Part shown: in pieces, positions 54,751 to 64,000 of the stretch
Layout of the letters: each line of letters begins with the position of its first letter
How positions within the stretch are numbered: position 1 is the stretch's first letter
NCBI GenBank assembly: GCA_946902985.2
Contig: OX336388.2
Location: forward strand, 1,212,944,609 to 1,213,008,608
Direction: 5' to 3'
DNA: 64,000 nucleotides
Origin: Meconema thalassinum
Taxonomy: Eukaryota; Arthropoda; Insecta; Orthoptera; Tettigoniidae
Translations under genes and position numbers: made by a program
Notes under the pieces: model-generated
The model's database searches: none
Told to the model about the DNA's origin: nothing
What the model saw: the letters and a program-made list of their open reading frames with translations, nothing else

Positions 54751-56319
54751 TCTCTATTATATAAAAATGAATGTTTGTCTGATTTTTCTGCATTTCTACG
54801 GAAATTTGACATATTTGCCCGTTTCAGACTGTTTTGTTACGGATGCACGCAAAAATATAGTTTTGTCTGTCTGTCTGTCTGTTTGACTGTGGACAATTTT
54901 TTGTGTCCTTATAACTCGAGAACGGCTGGGTGGATTAACGTAAAATTTGATACAGATATCCATCAGAGGCACGACACTAATCATTGATGTAACTCTTCTC
55001 CGTACCTCTCATAACAGGGGGCCTACCCCCTTAAAATACATGCGGAAATAAGCGTGAGACAAAGCTCATTTTCAGCCCCTCAATGTGAGAAACATAACTC
55101 GGGGCCCTAAGAGTACCCCGAAAACCACATTTTAATGCCCTAAAACCAACAGTTTTTGAGATATTCCCAAAAAACTAATTTCACTTAATAAATTAATTAG
55201 GGAATGCATGCCGGTAACATTGGCAACAGAATCTCAGAGGTCCATCTATTTCTGTAAGACGCAATGCAATTCCATTTATTACATTACTGTGAAGGTTTGC
55301 AAACGGCAATAGGGTTATAACGGATCCAAATTAAGATGAAATATTCATCAAAACATATAATGCTCTTAAGGGGTCAAGGGGCAATCTAGAATTTTTAACG
55401 CGATTTACACGTGTGGGTATGGTCCGAAAGGTCTATTATATCCCTATCCCTATATTGTTATATTATTATTATTCTTTTAATTATTATCATTATTATGGCG
55501 TACAACGAAGAGACAAAGCTCATTTTCAAACCCTTGTGGTCAGAAACAAAACTCGGGGCCCCTCAAGAGCCGTAAAGGGTCCCCGAAAACTATATTATAA
55601 GGCTCTAAACCCAACAGTTTCTTAGATATTCCCAGAAAACTAATTTTATTTAATAAACTAAAGAAGGAATGCAACCCACTAGCCAGGACAACAGTATCTC
55701 AAGAGGTGGCATCCAACTTTCCATCTATTTCTGGAATAAGTAATGCCACTCCATTAATTACATTTCTGTGATAGGTTGCAAATGGCTATAAGGTTATCAC
55801 GGAACCAACTAAAACTGTAAAATTCATCAATGCGCTTAAGGGGTTCAAGGAGTACCCTAGATTTTTTCACACGACTTACACGTGCGATATGTCGTACAGA
55901 AAGTCTATTATATCTCCAAACAGCAACATTATTTTCAAAAATTCCTGATTTGAAATAGTAGACTGTTTTTTGCTGATTTTAGGAATTTGGACAATTGGAG
56001 GCTAAAAAAACTGAATTTTCATGCACCACAAGCCTTTATTATTTATAAAAGGGGTCTTCCTGTAGTTGGGCACTTGACACAACGGTTAGGGTCAGTTCGT
56101 AAGTGACGTGTATTGCGATTCGTCTACGAGGTTTTCAATTTTATTTTCACGCCAGGAAGAACACATTAGGCAAATTTAGTTTGAGAGCACATTTTTAACT
56201 AATAATCTTTCTTTGCCAACAAACAGGTTCCAAGCCCCTAAACATTGCAACAGTAGCTCAATTGAAAACATCTGGTTATTAATACCGAAGACCGTTTGAA
56301 GAATGGGTACTTCTGCTAG
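54751..56319 (+). mobile_element. Helitron H2, complete non-autonomous copy
   Basis: Starts TCTCTATTATATAAAAATG. Ends with the GAAG/CTTC hairpin (about 56298-56313) and CTAG (56316-56319). 1,569 bp, same family as 38265-39865 over its full length. The next base starts H3. Confidence 0.88.
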
Positions 56320-56694
56320 TCTATATATATAAAAGAAAGTCGTGTTAGTTACACTATTTATAACTCAAGAACGGCTGATCCGATTTGGCTGAAAATTAGT
56401 GTGGAGGTCACTTAGAATCAGAAGACGAACATAGGATACTTTTTATCCCGCGACGTGACATAAAACGTCAAAGAGAATACAAGTCACTATAAAACGTAAC
56501 GCAAATGACAGCTATGGCAAGTCGTTTCCAGGCAACAGTAGCTCTTGACGAGACACGGCCGACTGGATGCGTGTAGCGCTCTCCACTACCGGTATAGAAA
56601 ATGAGGTTCTTAACATGAAATCCCGTTAGTTACTCAACGTAATTTATATTCTTTTTGAATCATCATTAACAATGCCGCGACAAAGACGATCGAA
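56320..56694 (+). mobile_element. Helitron segment H3, 5' end of an autonomous type
   Basis: Begins TCTATATATATAAAAGAAAG immediately after the CTAG of H2. The ~350-bp leader contains 'aactcaagaacggctgatcc' and 'ggatactttttatcccgcg'. It ends in a start codon with eight codons before H4 interrupts it. Confidence 0.75.
56672..56694 (+). pseudogene. Start of a Helitron protein, truncated after MPRQRRSN
   Basis: ATG at 56672 gives MPRQRRSN. I recognise an Arg-rich N-terminus of this kind (MPRxRRSN) from arthropod Helitron-encoded proteins. The frame is cut by the TC end of H4 at 56695. Function cannot be assigned from eight residues; identification rests on position after a Helitron 5' end plus the motif. 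Confidence 0.45.
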
Positions 56695-57287
56695 TCTTTT
56701 ATATATATAAAATAGGTTGCTCGTTTGTTCGTCTTTTATGCGTTCATAAACCATTCATCCGATTGCGATCAAATTTTGGCGAGTTGTTGTGCACACTTCC
56801 GAAATCATTATAGACATAGTTAATCCATTTTACAATTGGTAGCGCACGAGTAGATTCAACTATTGAGCGACAGCGCGTGAATCGTTTCAACCAAGTCCCG
56901 TATGCGTTCATATACCATTCATCCAATTGTGATAAAACTTGGGTGAGTTAAGTACAGTCGTGCGAAGGTGTATGAATTAGTAAATCCGTTTTTCAATGGG
57001 TGTCGCACAAGAAGATTCAACAAATGAGTGAAGGCGCGAATCTTTTAAAAAATATCCCGTATGCGTTGATATGGCATTCATCCGATTGCGATGAAACTTT
57101 GATGAGTTGAAGAGCACGCTCCCATGTTGTTGTTTTTTTTTTGAGATATTAAATCAATTTTACAATAGTCTAGAGATGGTTAAAGGAAAAAGAAAAAAAT
57201 TGGGAATCCAAAAGCACTTCAACAAACAAAGTTACAAAGCCAACACTTTCTTTGATTGGCATTGCAACGCATGCCGGGTACAGCTAG
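56695..57287 (+). mobile_element. Helitron H4, 593 bp, GGCAT-stem family
   Basis: Starts TCTTTTATATATATAAAATA after A (56694). Interior has about 2.5 of the ~150-bp units ('cgttcatataccattcatcc', 'gattgcgatgaaactttg'). It ends with a GGCAT/ATGCC hairpin (57258-57275) and CTAG (57284-57287) before T. Opposite strand to the long relatives at 26944 and 29385. Confidence 0.82.
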
Positions 57288-57334
57288 TATGTTCATAAAA
57301 ATATCATATTAAAACATTCGATACAGTACATTAT

Positions 57335-57450
57335 GCAACGAGCCTATAATGGCTATAATTAAGACACGAGTATTTTTTTATAAAACGAGCGTATGCGAGT
57401 TTTATAATTTTCATACGAGTGTCTTAATTACCATTATAGGCGAGTTGCAT
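57335..57450. repeat. Near-perfect 116-bp palindrome
   Basis: Arms 57335-57372 and 57414-57450 ('gcctataatgg', 'taattaagacac') with an inner palindromic part around 57380-57405 ('ataaaacgag'). Confidence 0.85.
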
Positions 57451-57459
57451 ACGACTGTT

Positions 57460-58009
57460 TATGTTCGACGATAATTATAACTTTATTATATGTTTTAACA
57501 TAAATATTCATAAATATCTGTTGAGAGTCAGCTACTGGAATTTTTTGATCGCAGAGCGAGCGTTGGGTGTTATATCTTTGTCTTTCAAGAGCTTTGAACG
57601 ACCGACGCATGCGCTCTGTGGGCTTGCAATGCCATATGCAGCCATATGTTTACATCAGCCGTCCCTCAGTAATATTGTCACCGCAGCCATTTGAAGACAA
57701 TGCGCTGTGTAGAAATTAGTGTTGGTGATTTTAAGGTACAGTGATATTTCTTGTCTCATATTCGCCAGTTTATTTACGCGAACATATGGACGGTGGGTAT
57801 TCCATGTCGGTAATTTATTATAGTTCGATGTTGTGTTTATGTCCGACATGTTGGATTTTGAGCGCATGCGCGAAGTTATCGTTACCTAATTGGTCAATGA
57901 ACGAGCTCTGATTGGCTGGAGAAACTGTATCATAATGGAAAACAGTGTTATAATGACCATCATTATGATACAGTTATCTGACACATAATAGTGAGGGTCG
58001 AACATAAAT
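57460..58009. mobile_element. Possible foldback element
   Basis: TTTATGTTCGAC (57460-57471) is inverted at 57998-58009. A second inverted pair, AACTGTATCATAATG and its complement, lies at about 57918-57975. The 57335-57450 palindrome may be part of the same element. No coding recognised. Confidence 0.45.
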
Positions 58010-58984
58010 AATATAAATTTACATATTTTAATAAAAGGGTGAATCTGGAAGAACCATGAGATGCATTGAAAGCTCATAGAGGCTTTGTGTATTTCATTTC
58101 ATTATTAAAGAAAGCTTTCCAGTCGGTCAACACAAATTGTGCCCAATTACACTGAGCGATAAAACTAGTAATTATATGCCCTGACATGAAAAATATTACA
58201 TGAGATATTCAACACAAAATAACACGCTTATATGTACAAAAACAAAATTTTATATTCAGGGGGTGCTTAATTGGTTGACGTGTTTCGAACGTCAAGCGAT
58301 CATCATCAGATCCTGTTCACTTAGGCATAAATTAGTGTAGGTACGATGTTTATGAATTACACTTAACTACAAATATACAGGGTAGGTGGAGTTAGATTCG
58401 TTATCCGAGAACCTACGATTCCCCAGGTCAGGAAGCACCGAAAGATGTGAAAAACGTATATTAAAAGAGGCGTGATTTAGGAGAAAACAGGTGCAAAAGG
58501 ACATCACAGTTGGCAACGCTTGCTACTGTGTACAAGACCAGATCAAGGAGGTGCCACTGGGCTGACGAGAACAGCCGGAAAAGGACTCGCAGACAACTGA
58601 TAACTGAAGGTCAGTTCCACGGAGGAGAGGCAACCAGATCCCACAGACTAGGAACAGCAGAGTTCCGAATATGCTTCCCTTCTTCTCTAAGATAAGACAT
58701 GTAACACGCGACAGCTGATCCGATGTTGCTGGCCTGGACATGGCAAACAGCCTTTCCGAAAGTGATTGTCGTAACATGGAATTGTTTGAGAACCACTCGC
58801 CGTATGCCGATCCACTCCAGGCATTATTTCTTCGGATTTTTATGCTGCACAGCATGGTGCAATCCCAAAGGCATAGGACCAACGATTCCCGCCTGCTAGA
58901 CATGTTTAAAAAAATGTCATTAAATCATTTTCCCCCGCTAAACCATGCATCTTTCCCTACATGATTTTCACGTCTTTCGGTGCG
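58010..58984. other. Unassigned stretch with a repeat end
   Basis: 58095-58330 is the inverted relative of 52630-52800. A 126-codon minus-strand frame (58523-58903) has no recognisable motif and is not credited. Confidence 0.4.
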
Positions 58985-59067
58985 TCCTGACCTAGGGACC
59001 TCAGTTTAGAGGCTGCGACAACGCGGTCATGTAGTCCCGTGTATTTCGGGTGTGTGTAGAATCTGTC
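58985..59067 (-). mobile_element. Dimeric SINE body fragment, interrupted
   Basis: 'gacaacgcggtcatgtagtc', 'ccgtgtatttcgggtgtgtg' and 'tagaatctgtctgatg', interrupted by the SINE at 59068. The continuation 'gtgtattatctgtttttaattcaag' follows it. Confidence 0.55.
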
Positions 59068-59390
59068 TGATGAAAATGAAAATCCACAGCCTGCTTCCAG
59101 TCTCCGACCGGGTCAGCAATGGAATGAATGGAGCCCCCATCTAGCGGCGAGGACATGAACTGTGCCGGCTGCCGAAGCCTGTCGCACTCCTCTGGGGGTA
59201 ATGAAATGATAGTGGAGAGTGTTGCTGGAATGAAATTTTGACAGGAAAAACCGGAGTACCCGGAGAAAAACCTGTCTGCCTCCGTTTTGTCCAGCACAGA
59301 TCTCACATGGAGTGACCGGGATTTGAACCACGGACCCAGTGGTGAGAGGGCGGAGTGCTGCCGCCTAAGCCACGGAGGCTCTAGTGTGTA
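59068..59390 (-). mobile_element. tRNA-derived SINE, second copy of the 9565 family
   Basis: Matches 9565-9905 over its length apart from a short deletion. Minus-strand head 'cctccgtggcttaggcggcag', B box GGTTCAAATCCC. Imperfect duplication GTGTGTAGAATCTGT / GTGTGTATTATCTGT flanks it (59052-59066, 59394-59408). Confidence 0.85.
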
Positions 59391-59449
59391 TTATCTGTTT
59401 TTAATTCAAGTAAGGACTGCAGACATTCAATTTTCAAGTACTGTAGTTC

Positions 59450-59720
59450 CTAGGTTTGCTACCAAACGCCACCGTCAACGACAACTAGTTCTGAATTTTT
59501 TTACTAGATGCCACCGCAGTCGGCTCCTGACGACTAACGTTGAAACCTAAGAGCATTAGTCAAATCTAACCTATAATTTAGCTTCATACAAGTGTAATAA
59601 GTGGAAGGTTCTTTTACATGCCATAAATCTAAGACACGGGACCGCCTGCTTTACTTCCCCTCCGAAGGAAGGCATACTGAGGGATTTTCAACGCTCTTAA
59701 AAATCCGACGATTTCGGGAA
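59450..59720 (-). mobile_element. tRNA-derived SINE body, 'gtcggatttc' family
   Basis: 'tacatgccataaatctaaga', 'cttcccctccgaaggaaggc' and 'cgctcttaaaaatccgacga' are the inverse of 7320-7430. The left part (59470-59545) matches the inverse of 10140-10215. The head is truncated. Confidence 0.65.
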
Positions 59721-60744
59721 TAATATGTTCTAGGCTGTCCAGTTAAACTCCACCCACCATGTATGTAGGCCTACATTATTACTTGTGTAACGCATCAAAC
59801 ATATTTACAGATAGTATAGTTCACTTCTATGGTTTTGTATTGTTATTATTATTAGTAATGTAATTTAAGTTGTTGTCTCTGATCTATTGAATTATTATCG
59901 TGGGTAAATTCATATTGTGTATTGTGTATTTCATATCGCATAAGGGAGAGAAGACCTTTACTCTTATCTTGATTTATTTAAACACAAAACAAAAGAACGG
60001 CCCGGTGTTTTATTTCCAAACAGTTCCTATTTGTTTCCAATTTTGTATGGATTACCATTGTAAGAATTTTCTTATGTATCTCTCTTCTCAAGTGAAATGA
60101 AGAGAGAGAGGAAACGTACGCGAGATGAAAGCCGTCTAATGCGAGCATAAAGAATGAGCCAAGAAGACTTTATAGCTGTGCTTTGATTGGATCGTCTAAG
60201 AGGACATAAAGGAAGACTCGCTTCAATATGAGCAGTTGGCTGCAGTTATAAGTTCCATCGGACGTAATAATGTGGTTCGGGTATATGGTAAACCCCTCAT
60301 CAGAGGAGATTTGCGAAGCCAGGCAGCCCAGATACGGTGCCTCAAAACCGTTTGCCTCCCTCGGTAATTCTCATGTAATGAAATATATTCATCCTTTTTG
60401 CACACTGTGTTCAGATTTAGAGAACAAGCGCATGTTATTAATATGAAATAAATGGCCTATATTTGAAAACAAATCTCCTCTGGAATTGGATTTTGAAATA
60501 GCTCCTCTAATCTCTTGATGTACATGGTGTTTCATAATATTGTGGTACCTCTTTTCAACACAATCATGTGGGGACATACTAACCTAAATTTGTAATCTCA
60601 ATCTCTGTTGTGGACGATTAACATTATTTTCAGGTGGGAAATAAATTCTCCGAGTCTCACTATAAAAATGTATAGGTACCAATGCAGTCCCGTAGACAAT
60701 GCCACGTGTTACGTGTGGATATGAGTCATACGCTAGTTTAAAAA
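59721..60744. other. Unassigned stretch
   Basis: No supported gene or repeat copy. Confidence 0.45.
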
Positions 60745-60905
60745 ATAAGGAAATTTATAGATTTACGTGGCTGATAATCTCGCGATTAAAGCCACAGGAC
60801 CTCCTCTTTATGTCAATTCCGAACCAACAAACGTGACATTCCACTTCGACATTTCCACGGTGGGAGGCAAGCAGTTTAACCACTGCGCCATCACGCTCCT
60901 GCAAA
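60745..60905 (-). mobile_element. tRNA-derived SINE, 2345-2570 family
   Basis: Minus-strand head 'gatggcgcagtggttaaactg', then the body with 'ggaggtcctgtggctttaat' and 'cgcgagattatcagccacg'. Its A-box region is clearer than in 2345-2570. Confidence 0.68.
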
Positions 60906-60999
60906 GTGATATCAGTCATTCAGTTGAAGGTTTATGACTTGATATGCTTGCTATTGAGGTTGTTGATTAATTTCAAGAACTGGGAACATCGTTCTCATC

Positions 61000-61235
61000 T
61001 TCCCCGTGGACTTGGGTGTGTGTGTTTATTTCTTTTATTTATATTTATGATAACATGTGTTATTGTGGATGACTATAGCAGTGTGCGTATTTATAATTAT
61101 AGGATAAGGATAGGTGTTTTGGTATTGTAAATAAGGCACCAACCCGGCATTTTTCCGGAGAGAGAGAAATAACTCCTGAAGGAAATCCACACTCAAATTG
61201 GTTACGGTCAGCGACAGACTCTCAGGACTTTTTAC
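61000..61235 (-). mobile_element. Dimeric SINE, decayed body
   Basis: 'gataacatgtgttattgtgg', 'gcagtgtgcgtatttataat' and 'ggcaccaacccggcattttt' follow the family body order. The tRNA-like heads are not recognisable. Confidence 0.5.
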
Positions 61236-61239
61236 AGCT

Positions 61240-62563
61240 CCCAACGCATTCGTACTGCACTGCAGAGTAGCTTGAGAAGCAACTTAGTATTGGTTTCTGA
61301 GTGTGTGGAGCCATTCTACCTTGTCTGACAAGGAAAATTCTTATTATTGAACAAGTTACAACCACAACAAACAAATGTATTCAACAATTTCCTTGCTAGT
61401 TATTACAAATAACTTCAGCAAATGCACTTATGGTACGGAAATGCAGGTCTTCAGTTTAGTAACTAAAATGACTATTTTTACTTAAATTTTTCTTGAAGAA
61501 AGAGTAAGATTCCAGCCTTTCAATAGACATTTTACTGTAGTTAAAATATCTCCAAGACACCTGAAAGCTAAATCCATGGCGGGAACCCAAACAGTAATAT
61601 AAAATATTGCACCAATAAGTATGTGAATAACTTCGCGAATTCAGATCTGAGCTTACAGTACAAATTCCCATTGGATGCTCCTTGAAAAGGCACTAGCGGC
61701 ATAATTTTGAATCGCCCCATAAATTATATTGTGTTGCTGGTTTTTATTTGTTGTTGATATTACTCGCCACGTGAACTATGGTCTTGAATTCCGAGTAGGC
61801 CTATTTAGTATGTGTCAACATTACACCAATTCAAACCTATGAGCCCACAATCTTCACGGCTCTTAGCCACTAAAGCGGCTGCAGAATAGACCATAGCTAC
61901 GGATTATGCGAGTAGTATGGTCCTTGCAATAGTTCCGTCAGCATTCTAGATCGCGGAGATCTCTCATGTCAGACAGCTTCCTAGTTGCCCATGAGCCAGG
62001 GTCAATTTCGTTCAAATTACGAACCAAACGTAATAGGCAGTACCGGGGAACGAAGTTGCGGTCATTAGGTCTGGAAGCCGCAATTCTAACCCTAAACCAT
62101 GTAGAGAAAATGGAATAGAAATCGTAACTGAAGACTCCTGGAGTAAGTTGGTACAGAATGGTGGTGGTTAATGAAACACTGTTTTTCAAAATGGGCAATA
62201 TCAGCGATCAAATTGTGCTGAAGGTATTTCATTTTTCTATGACTTATAATGAAAGAACTCCCAAGTTCTTTATGAGCGAGAAACGAGTGGGTTTTGAAAA
62301 CCAAACTCTATATCGGAAAGTGTCAAGGCGTTATTCGTATTAATTAAGTTCTATTTCTAAATAAAAATCATCTGGAAAATGGCCACTGACTTCGCGGGGA
62401 TTAGAATATTAGATCCCTGAAAGTGCACCTAACAAGTCACTATTGTGGAATTTGACTTCAATCACGTAATTGTGGTGGTGGATCATCATAAAGCAGTACC
62501 ATAGGTTTCCTGACTTAAAATACTAGGCCTAGTAAAAATAGTGTAAAATCACGCATAGCTATA
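61240..62563. other. Unassigned stretch
   Basis: No supported gene or repeat copy. Open frames of 60-86 codons lack motifs. Confidence 0.45.
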
Positions 62564-62565
62564 TA

Positions 62566-63894
62566 CAGAGTCCGCCAGAAAAATGTATAGGCCTACACTC
62601 TTTACGGAACAAAAACTACTTATTTTGTGCTTCTTTTACATTTAAATTTTGATTACACATGTAGTACTGTCTTCAGTTAAACATATGGTTACATGAGATG
62701 TTCAAAATGTTCACCGTTGGCTGCCAGACACATGGCAGATCAACGAGCGGTCTCTGAAACGACGTCCGCCAATCTTTGAATGGGGACCGCTGGTCCGCTG
62801 CACATGCCGCTGTAATCTCCTGGCGAAGGGCCTCTAACGTGCGCGGCTTACGTCCACAGACTTGATTTTTCACAGTCCATAGGGGTAAGATCTGGCGACC
62901 GTGGGGGAAACTCAATGGACCCTCTTCGTCCAATCCAATGTCCCGGCAGATTGTCATCCAGGAAAGCTCTTACTTCTACATGGTAGAGTGGTGGCGCCCC
63001 GTCCTGTTGGTAGAAGACTTCATCATCGGCTCCATAAAGCACACGTACAGCTGGTAAAATTAATGTGCGTAACATTCCCAAGAACACTGCTCCAGTGACA
63101 ATACCATCGAAGAAAAAGGGTCCTAGTAAGCCCCTCGACGACAGTCCACACCAGATATTAACCCCTGGTAGATTGACCGCCTTGTCCACATGAACATGAG
63201 GATTTTCCGAAGCCCAGTAGACACAGTTATGTCGATTCACTGTTCCATTAAGTTTATACTGGGCTTCATCAGACCACACTAACTTCGTCAGAAATTGTTC
63301 ATCTTGGGTGACCATTTGCTGATACCATTCGCAAAATTGCATTCAACGATCGGGATCATCCTTATTAAGCGCATGCAGTAATCGTGGGGTGTAAACTTTC
63401 CACTTAGCTGTTTTCAAAATCCCTCGTACACTTGTACTGCAAATCCCCACTTCCCGCGCACATTGCATAGCAAACTTCTGTGGAGAGTTAGCAAACCTTT
63501 CCAACACGTGAGCCGACAAAGCAGGATCGTAGCTGTACGCGTTCTTCCTGATCTTCCTTTGTGAATATCACAAATATTTCCATGCGCCTCAAACTTCCCA
63601 GTAATGCGTTTAATTGTTAGGCGTGTTGGGGGTTCTGTTTCAAACTCCCTCCTCCACTGACGTTGCACATCAACGGCATTACCAAAACTAATAAACCACT
63701 TCAGAATGTACTTTCGCTGCTCGAACGTCAAGCGTGCTCCAGCCATTTCGTTTTCCCACTATCGCGATGTAAGTGCCGACATCTGTTGAGCGAAAGACCA
63801 TACTACAACATTTTAAAACAATGATAACAGTTGAGAATGTCCTCATCCCGATATCGTCTGACAAAGAGAGCATACATTTTTCTGGCGGACTCTA
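62566..63894 (-). mobile_element. Mariner-superfamily transposon with DD41D spacing
   Basis: Inverted ends AGAGTCCGCCAGAAAAATGT (62567- and to 63893) with TA at 62564-62565 and 63895-63896. 1,329 bp. A single transposase reads on the minus strand and is broken by one frameshift and at least one stop. Confidence 0.88.
62680..63746 (-). pseudogene. Mariner-superfamily transposase (DD41D), inactivated
   Basis: Start MAGARLTFEQRKYILKWF at 63746. The N-terminal helix-turn-helix block runs to RLTIKRITGKFEAHGNI and HKGRSGR. A frameshift near 63545 leads to DPALSAHVLERFANSPQKF and TAKWKVYTPRLLHALNKDDP. An in-frame TGA precedes MQFCEWYQQMV (63342). The second frame (62848-63342) carries WSDEAQYKLNG (first Asp, residue 25 of that frame), YQQDGAPPLYH (second Asp, 114) and PPRSPDLTPMD (third Asp, 156), so 41 residues separate the last two. 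The C-terminus continues in another frame (NQVCGRKPRTLEALRQE). TA-targeted cut-and-paste enzyme; dead copy. Confidence 0.88.
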
Positions 63895-63896
63895 TA

Positions 63897-64000
63897 ATGT
63901 GTTGCATTATGTATTTATTTATATATGTAATTATTTATTTCTTCTTCTTTCTTTGTTCGATTTTGGCCTACTTTGGACCACGGGAAACAATTGACTTGCT
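63897..64000. other. Unassigned window end
   Basis: AT-rich DNA with nothing recognised. Confidence 0.4.

Noticed and set aside
58523..58903. 126-codon minus-strand frame
   Set aside because: No recognisable domain. Two shorter frames overlap it on both strands, and it lies in repeat-rich DNA, so it is probably chance.

Overview
This window looks like intergenic, repeat-dominated DNA from a large animal genome, most likely a hemimetabolous (orthopteroid) insect. The evidence is the mix of repeats: tRNA-derived SINEs with GGTTCGA-type B boxes and the 'gtgggaaaccacggaaaacc' body, Tc1, mariner, hAT and pogo DNA transposons, Jockey-like and other non-LTR retrotransposons, and many Helitrons. The species assignment is inference and is weak below 'arthropod'. 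I recognise no host protein-coding gene, no genuine tRNA or rRNA gene, and no prokaryotic feature. All recognisable coding sequence belongs to mobile elements.

Layout. 1-3194: 3' part of a decayed autonomous Helitron. It carries an OTU-like domain and a Cys-rich finger, both present twice through a ~1.2-kb tandem duplication, then the C-terminal helicase and a preserved hairpin plus CTAG terminus. 4135-5602, 19866-21330 and 29751-31215: three full-length Tc1-like elements with 36-bp terminal inverted repeats, TA duplications and intact 341-342-codon transposases. Copies 2 and 3 are nearly identical. 5685-18731: SINEs, foldback elements, short Helitrons, a pogo-like element (15264-16589) and a minisatellite-bearing Helitron. 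22340-22870: a degenerate minisatellite with a TTTTGTACAAAA core. 26015-26470: a LINE fragment. 26944-33090: two abutting Helitron-like elements built of ~150-bp repeats, one holding Tc1 copy 3. 37985-40290: a LINE reverse-transcriptase frame cleanly interrupted by a 1,601-bp Helitron. 42006-42897: a hexamer satellite. 45510-46984: a Helitron-like element of ~290-bp repeats. 50825-52515: a foldback element holding an 863-bp hAT element with an 8-bp target duplication. 52940-54025: a Jockey-type LINE remnant. 54056-57287: four Helitron segments head to tail on one strand. 62566-63894: a mariner-superfamily element with DD41D spacing.

The most interesting signal is the Helitron layer. Several families share one plan: 5'-TC end, short microsatellite block, internal tandem units, then a hairpin followed by CTAG, CTGG or CTTG and a T. 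Stem sequences co-vary between copies and families. In three places Helitron ends abut directly, and one insertion can be proved inside the window because removing it restores a continuous LINE reading frame with no target duplication. The genes here form no pathway; they are independent replicators, many nested in one another.
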